From Conexibacter sp. (lineage in GTDB: Bacteria > Actinomycetota > Thermoleophilia > Solirubrobacterales > Solirubrobacteraceae), in assembly GCA_025964295.1 (NCBI GenBank), contig JAOPZD010000548.1, positions 1 to 5,909 on the forward strand: DNA of 5,909 nt, written 5' to 3'. The position numbers were made by a program, and so were the translations under genes. The notes below the pieces were generated by a model. The model saw only the letters and a list, made by a program, of their open reading frames with translations, was not told the origin of the DNA and ran no database searches. Positions 1 to 5,293 of the stretch are shown in pieces (within the stretch, counting starts at the first letter, position 1; each line of letters opens with the position of its first letter).

Positions 1-1504
1 TGACCGGCGGCACCACCGGCGCGGGCGCGGGCGCGCTCGCGGGGCGCGACGCGCCGCGGCTGTTGCGCAGGCGGCGGATCTCGTCCAGCAGCTCGGGCTG
101 GCGCCAGGCGCACAGCGGCAGGTAGACCGCCGCGCCGGCCACGACGCAGAGCGCGAGGCGGACGAGCTCGCCGGCGCCGGCGCCGATCAGCACCGACCGC
201 AGCACGTAGACGACGGCGCCCATGACGACCGCGGCCTGCACGATGCCCCAGAAGGACTGCAGCAGCTTGAGCGGCGAGATCCCGACCGCGCGGGCCGTCA
301 GCCAGGTGAAGACCGGCTCGACCAGCGTGCTGGAGATCGCGTAGGCCGTCGCGACGCCGACGACGCCCCAGTGCAGGCCGATGACGAACGCGGTCAGGTG
401 CGCGACGAAGAAGACCAGCGAGAAGCGGAAGATCGTCGAGGTGCGGTCGCGCGCCTGCAGGATCTCGGTGTTCAGCGTCTGCAGCGACTGCAGCAGCCCG
501 ACCCACGCGAGGATCTGGATCAGCGGGACCGCCTCGTGCCAGCGGTCGCCGAAGACGACCGGCACGAAGTCCGGCGCCACGACGACCAGGCCGCACAGCG
601 CCGGGATCGAGATCGCGCCGACCAGCCGCGTGGCGCGGATCCACAGCGCGGCGATCCGCTCGGGCTGGTCCTGCATCCGCGAGAAGGCCGGGAAGAGCAC
701 CTGCTGGATCGGCCCCGCGATGCGGCTGAACGGGATCAGCATCACGTTGTAGGCCAACCCGTAGACGCCGAGGCCGGCCGCGCCGACGAAGCGGCCGATC
801 AGCAGGTTGTCCGCGTTGCGATGGATGTAGTACAACAACCGGTGGCCCAGGACGAAGCCGCTGAAGCCGCCGAGGTCGCGCAGCGCCTCGCGCGAGAAGC
901 GCAGGGTCGGGCGCCACGGCGAGCGCTTGACGATCAGGATCGTGGTCACCAGCGCGGTCGTGACCTGCTGGGCGATGATCGCCCACGGGCCGCCGCCGTT
1001 GAGCGCGGTGACCACGCCGGCGGCCGCGCCGCACAGCAGGCCGACCATCACGCGCAGCTCGACGGCGCGGAACTGCAGGTCGCGGACCAGCAGCGCCTCG
1101 TGCGTCGTGGCGATCGAGGAGATCAGGAACGTGCTCGACAGCACCAGCAGCAGCGGCTTGACGTCGGGCTCGTGGTAGAAGGCGGCCAGCGGGCCCGCGG
1201 CGGCCAGGCCGATCAGCGTGAACAGCACGCCCGCGCCGATGCTCGTCCAGAACGCGGTCGCGCGATCGTGGTCGGTGAGCTTGTCCCGCTGCACCAGCGC
1301 GGCGCCGAGCGCCAGGTCGGAGAAGACCAGCACGAGGCTGGAGAACACCAGGACCATGCCGGCCAGGCCGAAGTCCCGCGGCGCGAGCAGGCGCGCGAGC
1401 AGGACGGCCACGACCAGGCGACCGCCCTGGCCGACGACCTGGGACAGGACCTTCCAGGCCAGGCCGTTGAAGACCTGTGCGCGAAGGCCCCCGAGCCCCT
1501 CCAT
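1..1504 (-). CDS. Wzx/PST-type polysaccharide flippase (MOP superfamily), 3' end cut by the window edge
   Basis: Integral inner-membrane protein expected to flip lipid-linked oligosaccharide to the outer face of the cytoplasmic membrane. The reading frame is open from ATG at 1504 to position 1, giving 501 codons with no stop, so it is C-terminally partial. Many hydrophobic stretches are visible, for example residues 48-64, 88-106, 151-166, 298-312, 361-377 and 421-440. Residues 228-276 (RNADNLLIGRFVGAAGLGVYG, then LAYNVMLIPFSRIAGP and VLFPAFSRMQ) closely match the hallmark central segment of the WzxC/TuaB-like polysaccharide transporter branch. Members are usually about 480-500 residues, and the last visible residues (about 484-501) form an Ala/Pro-rich low-complexity tail, so only a little is probably missing. 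It starts 3 nt after the stop of the chain-length-like gene, with no clear Shine-Dalgarno, which suggests translational coupling. The transported glycan cannot be read from sequence. Confidence -1.
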   Translation of the reverse strand, partial: MEGLGGLRAQVFNGLAWKVLSQVVGQGGRLVVAVLLARLLAPRDFGLAGMVLVFSSLVLVFSDLALGAALVQRDKLTDHDRATAFWTSIGAGVLFTLIGLAAAGPLAAFYHEPDVKPLLLVLSSTFLISSIATTHEALLVRDLQFRAVELRVMVGLLCGAAAGVVTALNGGGPWAIIAQQVTTALVTTILIVKRSPWRPTLRFSREALRDLGGFSGFVLGHRLLYYIHRNADNLLIGRFVGAAGLGVYGLAYNVMLIPFSRIAGPIQQVLFPAFSRMQDQPERIAALWIRATRLVGAISIPALCGLVVVAPDFVPVVFGDRWHEAVPLIQILAWVGLLQSLQTLNTEILQARDRTSTIFRFSLVFFVAHLTAFVIGLHWGVVGVATAYAISSTLVEPVFTWLTARAVGISPLKLLQSFWGIVQAAVVMGAVVYVLRSVLIGAGAGELVRLALCVVAGAAVYLPLCAWRQPELLDEIRRLRNSRGASRPASAPAPAPVVPPV

Positions 1505-1507
1505 GGG

Positions 1508-2329
1508 CTACCGGGCCGAGCGCTGGTCGCTCAAGGCGCGAGCGACCGGGCTCTGCGTGCGCTCGTCGGGCGAGCCGAACAGCCGCTGGTCGCCGCCGTA
1601 GACGTCGGCCATGGCCTCGGCCTCGCTGCGGTGCAGGCGCAGGTTCTCGAGCAGGTAGACGAGGCTCAGCGTGCCGACCATGAGCAGCAGGAAGGCCATG
1701 ACGCCGAGGTTGATCGAGTGGCCCTTGAGGCGCACCGGGTCCGGGCGGTCGACGATGCTGATCACGACGCGGTCCGAGACGGGCGTGTGGCTCTGGCGCT
1801 GCTGGCGCGTCAGGTAGTCCTCGAGCGCGAGGCGGACCTCGTCGTTGAGGTGGCGCGCGTCGGCGGCGGTGGTCATCGTCGTCGTCGTCAGGCCGATGAT
1901 CGGCAGCGACGCGGCGCTCATGCTGCCGCCGGCCGACAGCGGGCCGGCCTGGATGTCCATGCCCACCGGCTTGTCCTTGATCATCGTCCGGACCTCGTCG
2001 CCCATCAGGAAGTGCGAGTAGATCCAGGCGAGGTAGGCCAGGCGGCTCGGGTCGGCGAACTGGAGCTCGTCCTTGCTCGTCGGGTTCGGCACGGCGGTGG
2101 CGCCGGCGGGCACGCTGCCGGCCGGCAGGACCGAGCGGCCCCACGGGAAGCCGGGCTGGGTGAGCAGGAGCTTCGTCGTCGACGACCACGTCTCCGGCTT
2201 GCGGAACGCGAGGCCGTTCGTGGAGACCCGGAAGGTGGCGAGCATCGCGACCGCGATCGAGAGCAGCAGGCCGACCGCGAGGAGGCGGCGGCCCCGCTTG
2301 AGGACCTGGAAGTGGCGGATCAGGTTCAT
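1508..2329 (-). CDS. Chain-length-determinant (Wzz/YveK-like) membrane protein without kinase domain
   Basis: A 273-residue protein with the polysaccharide co-polymerase layout. It has a short basic cytoplasmic N-terminus (1-15, with KRGRR at 11-15), a first membrane segment at about 16-33, an extracytoplasmic region at about 34-205 and a second membrane segment at about 206-227. A cytoplasmic tail of roughly 45 residues follows. Just before the second membrane segment is a proline-containing stretch (VDRPDPVRLKGHSIN, 193-207) of the kind seen in Wzz-family proteins. Residues 48-56 (WSSTTKLLL) sit where the family's conserved post-TM1 strand lies. The known role of such proteins is to control polymer length or export, often with a tyrosine kinase; here the tail has no Walker motif and no tyrosine cluster. 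A Thr-rich run (TTTTMTT, 148-154) comes from a short GTC repeat. ATG 2329 is the only reasonable start; no Shine-Dalgarno is obvious, so leaderless translation is possible. Membership in the broad Wzz fold is likely but the sequence is divergent. Confidence -1.
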   Translation of the reverse strand: MNLIRHFQVLKRGRRLLAVGLLLSIAVAMLATFRVSTNGLAFRKPETWSSTTKLLLTQPGFPWGRSVLPAGSVPAGATAVPNPTSKDELQFADPSRLAYLAWIYSHFLMGDEVRTMIKDKPVGMDIQAGPLSAGGSMSAASLPIIGLTTTTMTTAADARHLNDEVRLALEDYLTRQQRQSHTPVSDRVVISIVDRPDPVRLKGHSINLGVMAFLLLMVGTLSLVYLLENLRLHRSEAEAMADVYGGDQRLFGSPDERTQSPVARALSDQRSAR

Positions 2330-2430
2330 GAGCCGTGCTGGGTCGTCGAAGACATCCCGGAGAGTGTTGCTCGCCTTCGGGCATGTGTCGCTGGACCATC
2401 GGTCAGGTAGGGCCTGTTCCTCTCACCGAG

Positions 2431-2447
2431 GCGCGGGGCTCCCGCGC
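2431..2447 (+). promoter_or_regulatory. Leader hairpin next to the glycosyltransferase ribosome binding site
   Basis: A perfect 7-bp inverted repeat: GCGCGGG (2431-2437), loop GCT, CCCGCGC (2441-2447). It ends 4 nt before the Shine-Dalgarno at 2452-2456. If transcribed it would form a very stable stem in the 5' leader of the glycosyltransferase mRNA. A role in translation or mRNA stability is inference; in DNA this GC-rich short stems also arise by chance. Confidence -1.
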
Positions 2448-2451
2448 GCGC

Positions 2452-2456
2452 AAGGA
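2452..2456 (+). promoter_or_regulatory. Ribosome binding site deciding the glycosyltransferase start
   Basis: AAGGA with a 9-nt spacer to ATG 2466. It supports 2466 rather than the far upstream in-frame ATG at 2073, which would lie inside the oppositely oriented chain-length gene. The protein from 2466 begins directly with the canonical family 2 glycosyltransferase first strand. Confidence -1.
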
Positions 2457-2465
2457 TGGACCCCG

Positions 2466-3377
2466 ATGCCTCGCGTCTCCGTCCTCGTGACCACCTACAA
2501 CGGCGCCGCCCGCCTGCCGCTGCTCTTCGCTGCGCTGGACCGCCAGACGCTGCCGCGCGACCAGTTCGAGGTCGTCGTGGCCGACGACCACTCCTCCGAC
2601 GACACCGCCGCGGTCGCCGCCGCCCACCCGGGCGTGCGCGTGATCACCGCGCCGGAGTCCTACGGCCAGCCGCGCGCGTCCAACCTCGGGCTGACGATCG
2701 CCACGGCGCCCGTCATCGCCTTCACCGACGACGACACGGTCCCGGCCGCCGACTGGCTCGAGCGCGGGCTGGCGCGGATGGACGCGACGCCGTCGGGCCT
2801 CTTCGCCGGCCGGATCGTCCTCCAGCTGCCCGAGCCGCCGACCGCCGCCGCGCTGGTCGACCTCGGCCGTGGCTACCTCAACCAGGAGGACCACGTCGCC
2901 GAGGGCTACGGCGCGACCGCGAACCTGTGGGCGCGGCGCGACGTCCTCGACGCGCTGGGCGGCTTCGACGCCCGCTTCCTGGCCCAGGGCCACGACCGCG
3001 ACTTCGGCGAGCGCGCCCTGGAGGCCGGCATCGTCATGGCCTACGCCGAGGACGTGACGCTCGAGCACCCCGCGCGCAGCCGCGCCCGCGACATCGCCAA
3101 GGTCTCCTACCGCCTCGGCCGCGGTGCGCCGGAGTTGCGCAACCACAGCGTCGGGCGCCTCACGACGCTCAAGCCCTTCTGGCGCCAGTCGCGCTACTAC
3201 CGGCCCTGGAGGACGATCTGGGGCCTGCCGCGCGTCCGCGAGCACGGCTACTCCCCCACGCTGGCCCAGCGCCTCCAGATGCGCGCGATCACCTACACGT
3301 GCATCCAGCTCCCGCTGGTCGCCGGCAGCATCGCGGGCGAAAAGCGCGAGCGCGCCCGGCGCCGGGCCGAGGCCTAG
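2466..3377 (+). CDS. Family 2 (GT-A fold) glycosyltransferase
   Basis: A 303-residue inverting-type glycosyltransferase predicted to transfer a sugar from a nucleotide sugar at the cytoplasmic face of the membrane. The N-terminus PRVSVLVTTYNGAARLPLL (2-20) is the typical GT2 nucleotide-binding start, followed by VVVADDHSSDDT (36-47). The metal-binding DXD motif is TDDDT at 87-91. A GATANLWARRDVLDALGGFD segment (149-168) and GHDRDFGERALEAG (175-188) match the acceptor-side region that carries the family's catalytic acidic residue; the best candidates are Asp177 and Asp179. Residues about 210-303 form a basic tail with one moderately hydrophobic stretch (275-291), possibly membrane-associating. 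Alone on the plus strand, it is divergent from the chain-length/flippase pair and convergent with the oxidoreductase-methyltransferase operon. Donor and acceptor are unknown. Family assignment is strong, and the start is supported by the Shine-Dalgarno at 2452-2456. Confidence -1.
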   Translation: MPRVSVLVTTYNGAARLPLLFAALDRQTLPRDQFEVVVADDHSSDDTAAVAAAHPGVRVITAPESYGQPRASNLGLTIATAPVIAFTDDDTVPAADWLERGLARMDATPSGLFAGRIVLQLPEPPTAAALVDLGRGYLNQEDHVAEGYGATANLWARRDVLDALGGFDARFLAQGHDRDFGERALEAGIVMAYAEDVTLEHPARSRARDIAKVSYRLGRGAPELRNHSVGRLTTLKPFWRQSRYYRPWRTIWGLPRVREHGYSPTLAQRLQMRAITYTCIQLPLVAGSIAGEKRERARRRAEA

Positions 3378-3392
3378 GGACACGCCGCGCCA

Positions 3393-3417
3393 CCGGCACT
3401 TCGGCGCCGAGTACCGG
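3393..3417. terminator. Inverted repeat after the glycosyltransferase stop (first of three)
   Basis: Arms CCGGCACT (3393-3400) and AGTACCGG (3410-3417) pair with one imperfect position (3397/3413). They enclose CGGCGCCG, itself a perfect 8-bp palindrome. The imperfect pair is C-A in a plus-strand RNA but G-U in a minus-strand RNA, so the stem is slightly better in the minus direction. It begins 15 nt after the glycosyltransferase stop. No U-tract follows, so its function as a terminator is inferred from its convergent position. Confidence -1.
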
Positions 3418-3423
3418 ACCGAC

Positions 3424-3474
3424 CGTCGAGGGACGACTCAACCGCGACTATCGCGGTTCAGTCGTCCCTCGACG
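3424..3474. terminator. Long hairpin, probable bidirectional terminator between convergent genes
   Basis: The left arm 3424-3447 and right arm 3451-3474 are complementary over 24 bp with a single mismatch (C3439 opposite C3459), closed by a 3-nt loop CTA (3448-3450). The stem is nearly symmetric for both strands and sits in the gap between the converging glycosyltransferase and methyltransferase genes, where a shared terminator is expected. No T-run follows on either side, so it is not a canonical intrinsic terminator; high-GC actinobacteria are often reported to use stem-only terminators. The arm length is well beyond chance for a 126-bp gap. Alternatives are a mobile inverted-repeat relic or an RNA-processing stem. 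Confidence -1.
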
Positions 3475-3483
3475 CCCTAGAGG

Positions 3484-3511
3484 GCGGTTGGCGGGAAGGA
3501 CCGCTAACCGC
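3484..3511. terminator. Inverted repeat overlapping the methyltransferase stop codon
   Basis: GCGGTTGGCGG (3484-3494) and CCGCTAACCGC (3501-3511) form an 11-bp stem with loop GAAGGA (3495-3500). The single imperfect position (3490/3505) is a G-U wobble in plus-strand RNA but an A-C mismatch in minus-strand RNA, so the stem is stronger for transcripts arriving from the glycosyltransferase. The methyltransferase stop (3504-3506) lies inside the right arm. It is probably a back-up terminator for the plus-strand transcript. Confidence -1.
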
Positions 3512-4163
3512 GGCCGTTGCCGTTGGCGGCGGGCTCGCCGCGGCGGCCGTGCAGCGCGACGCGCCAGGCGTTGCCGGGCCCGGTCTCGCTGCGCACGACG
3601 ACGGCGTCGCGCTGCTCGAAGCGCTCGTCGAGCGCGCGGTCCAGCGACACGTCGCCGGGATGGCGGACGATCGAGGTGACCAGAAGGCCGCCGGGGGCGA
3701 GCAGCGCCTCCAGCCGGCCGAGCAGGAAGGCGAGGTCGTCGACGTAGTAGAGGACCTCGTTGGCGACGATGACGTCGAAGGTGCCCAGCTCGGTCTCCGG
3801 CGTCGCGCCGACGACGAACTCCGCGTCGCGCCAGCCGCGCCCCTGCGCCTGCTCGATCGCGACGGCCGACGGGTCGATCCCGACGTAGCGGCCGACCTCG
3901 CCGTCGGGCAGCCGCTCGCGCAGCAGGCCGACGCCGCAGCCGACGTCGAGGATCGACGGCGTGCCCGGGTGGTTGCGGATGTAGCCGACCAGGACGCTGT
4001 AGCGGGCCAGCTCGCGCAGGTCGCCGTAGTAGTCCAGGACGCCGCCGCCGTACTCGCGGTCCCAGTCCTCGGAGGAGAGGACCCAGCGCTTGCGGTAGGG
4101 CAGCACGCCGGCCCGGACCCCGAGGTCGCGGACCTTGTCGGCGACGCGCGCGGCCTTGCTCAT
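3504..4163 (-). CDS. Class I SAM-dependent methyltransferase, polysaccharide-locus type
   Basis: A 219-residue cytoplasmic Rossmann-fold methyltransferase. Motif I is ILDVGCGVG (71-79), which binds S-adenosylmethionine. The acidic residue ending strand 2 is Asp97 in YVGIDPSAVAI (93-103). The strand 4 region is FDVIVANEVLYYVDD (129-143), and the post-motif loop is LLAPGGLLVTSI (154-165). An N-terminal helical section (25-65) holds the aromatic-rich YRKRWVLSSEDWDREYGGG, likely part of the substrate lid. The C-terminus ends in a Gly/Asn-rich tail. The start is fixed by an ATGA overlap with the oxidoreductase stop, implying coupled translation. A reading frame continues upstream of this ATG as far as 5282, but that extension is antiframe to the oxidoreductase and not real. 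By context it may O- or N-methylate a sugar or glycan; the substrate is not deducible, and a small-molecule role is possible. Confidence -1.
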   Translation of the reverse strand: MSKAARVADKVRDLGVRAGVLPYRKRWVLSSEDWDREYGGGVLDYYGDLRELARYSVLVGYIRNHPGTPSILDVGCGVGLLRERLPDGEVGRYVGIDPSAVAIEQAQGRGWRDAEFVVGATPETELGTFDVIVANEVLYYVDDLAFLLGRLEALLAPGGLLVTSIVRHPGDVSLDRALDERFEQRDAVVVRSETGPGNAWRVALHGRRGEPAANGNGRG

Positions 4164-5248
4164 CGGCGCTCGGCCAGCAGCGCGGCGTCGAACGGGACCA
4201 CGGCGCCGCCCGTGTCGAGCGAGCGCTGCAGCGCCTCGAGGACCTCGACGACGGCCAGGCCGTCGGCCGCGCCGCTGCGCGGCGTCTCCTCGCCGCGCAC
4301 GCAGCGGGCGAAGTGGCGGCACTGGATGCGCAGCGGCTCCTCGCTGGAGATCCGCGGGATGTAGGTGTCGCCGTGGCGCAGCTGCACGTACTCGCCGTAG
4401 GAGGCGGGCTGCCAGGCGCCGTTGCCGTTGCCGCTGCCCGAGTGCGTGACGCCCTTGTTGAAGATCTTGACCTTCTCGTCGGGGTTCATGTCGTCGAACA
4501 CCGCCATCTTGTCCGACCCGACGATCGTCATCTTGCGCATCTTGAACGGGTCCATCCAGGACAGGTGCATGTGCGCGATCACGCCGCTGGGGAACCGCAG
4601 CACGCCGAAGACGACGTCCTCGATGCCCTCGTGGATGTAGCACTGGCCCTGGGCCGAGACCGACTCGGGCAGCTCGCCGACGAGGTGCAGCATCACGGAG
4701 ATGTCGTGCGCGCCCAGCGACCACAGCGCGTTCTCGTCGCTGCGGACCTGGCCGAGGTTCTGGCGGTTGGAGTACAGGTAGTGCGTGCGGCCCAGCTCGC
4801 CGCTGTCGACGAGCTCCTTGAGCTTGGCGACGCCGGGGTGGTGGACGAGCAGGTGGCCGACGACCAGCAGCGTGCCCGCCCGCTCGGCGGCAGCGGCCAT
4901 CTCGCGGGCGTCGGCGCTGGTCAGCGCCAGCGGCTTCTCGACGAAGACGTGCTTGCCGGCCTCGATCGCGCGCAGCGCCAGCGCGGCGTGCGTCGGGGCG
5001 CTCGTGGCGACCGAGACCGCCTCGATGCTGTCGTCGGACAGGACCTCGTCGAGGTCGGCGGTGGTCTGCGCGCCCGTGAACTGCGCGCCGTAGCGCTCCA
5101 GGTGGTCGGGGTTGAGGTCGCACAGCCAGGCCAGCTCGGTCTCCGCCAGGCCGTTCCAGGCGCGGGCGAGGTTCGGACCCCAGTAGCCGAGGCCGACGGC
5201 GGCGATGCGAACGGGACGATGGGAGATGTCGCTCATGCTGCGTCCCAT
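4160..5248 (-). CDS. Gfo/Idh/MocA-family NAD(P)-dependent sugar oxidoreductase
   Basis: A 362-residue cytoplasmic dehydrogenase of the usual family length. The N-terminal Rossmann domain starts with RIAAVGLGYWGPNLARAW (14-31), the dinucleotide-binding glycine motif. A VSVATSAPTHAALALRAIEAGKHVFVEKPLA region follows at 78-108, with the conserved EKP (104-106; Lys105 is the catalytic-type lysine). In the C-terminal substrate domain, LGAHDISVMLHLVGE (178-192) supplies the conserved Asp/His region, with His181 a likely catalytic residue. YIPRI (296-300) and EPLRIQCRHFARCV (304-317) are typical of sugar-nucleotide members. A Gly/Asn/Ser-rich linker (HSGSGNGNG, 269-277) interrupts the sheet domain. 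Relatives oxidise UDP-sugars at C3, often before transamination, but no aminotransferase is visible here. ATG 5248 is used; ATG 5236 (residue 5), with GGGA a few bases upstream, is an equally plausible start. It overlaps the methyltransferase by 4 bp and follows flippase 2 by 45 bp. Confidence -1.
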   Translation of the reverse strand: MGRSMSDISHRPVRIAAVGLGYWGPNLARAWNGLAETELAWLCDLNPDHLERYGAQFTGAQTTADLDEVLSDDSIEAVSVATSAPTHAALALRAIEAGKHVFVEKPLALTSADAREMAAAAERAGTLLVVGHLLVHHPGVAKLKELVDSGELGRTHYLYSNRQNLGQVRSDENALWSLGAHDISVMLHLVGELPESVSAQGQCYIHEGIEDVVFGVLRFPSGVIAHMHLSWMDPFKMRKMTIVGSDKMAVFDDMNPDEKVKIFNKGVTHSGSGNGNGAWQPASYGEYVQLRHGDTYIPRISSEEPLRIQCRHFARCVRGEETPRSGAADGLAVVEVLEALQRSLDTGGAVVPFDAALLAERR

Positions 5249-5259
5249 GTTCGCGGCTC

Positions 5260-5275
5260 GGGGCGCGCGCGCCCC
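5260..5275. repeat. Perfect 16-bp palindrome upstream of the oxidoreductase
   Basis: GGGGCGCGCGCGCCCC is identical to its own reverse complement. It lies in the 45-bp gap between the second flippase and the oxidoreductase, 11 nt before ATG 5248. As RNA it could fold to a 6-bp stem with a CGCG loop beside the ribosome entry site; as DNA it could be a dyad protein site or an alternating CG tract prone to unusual structure. The function is inference. Confidence -1.
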
Positions 5276-5293
5276 TGCCCATCGGTCTGGGTT

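Larger units (their letters stand above)
2330..2465. promoter_or_regulatory. Divergent intergenic region between chain-length gene and glycosyltransferase
   Basis: These 136 bp separate two divergently transcribed genes, so promoters for both directions are expected here or just inside the genes. I could not find a convincing -35/-10 pair in either direction. A small interrupted dyad, GACC-ATC-GGTC, lies at 2394-2404 near the middle. The stretch is noticeably less GC-extreme around 2341-2430 than the flanking genes. The regulatory assignment rests on gene orientation, not on a recognised motif. Confidence -1.

Noticed and set aside
1878..1889. A short GTC trinucleotide repeat, considered as a phase-variation tract
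   Set aside because: There are only four units and the period is three, so slippage would not shift the frame. It simply encodes a Thr run in the chain-length protein.
2394..2404. The dyad GACC-ATC-GGTC as an operator in the divergent region
   Set aside because: Four-base arms are expected by chance in sequence this GC-rich, and no promoter element is recognisable beside it.
371..2410. A 679-codon open frame on the plus strand
   Set aside because: It lies antisense to the flippase and chain-length genes, and its product is a low-complexity Arg/Asp/Gln/Ala/Glu string with no fold motifs. The minus-strand proteins have clear membrane segments and family motifs, so this is a GC-driven shadow.
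2073..2465. An N-terminal extension of the glycosyltransferase to ATG 2073
   Set aside because: It would overlap the chain-length gene antisense and crosses the divergent intergenic region. A Shine-Dalgarno precedes ATG 2466, and the GT2 domain starts right there.
2403..3383. A 326-codon minus-strand open frame
   Set aside because: It is antisense to the glycosyltransferase and gives a Gly/Arg/Val/Ala-rich string without motifs, while the plus strand has a full GT2 motif set.
3549..4364. A 271-codon plus-strand open frame
   Set aside because: It is antisense to the methyltransferase and the end of the oxidoreductase. The composition is that of a shadow and no domain is recognisable.
4164..5282. 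An upstream extension of the methyltransferase frame to 5282, giving 592 codons
   Set aside because: The added portion is Arg/Pro/Ala-rich nonsense in a shifted frame over the oxidoreductase. The methyltransferase starts naturally at 4163 with an ATGA overlap.
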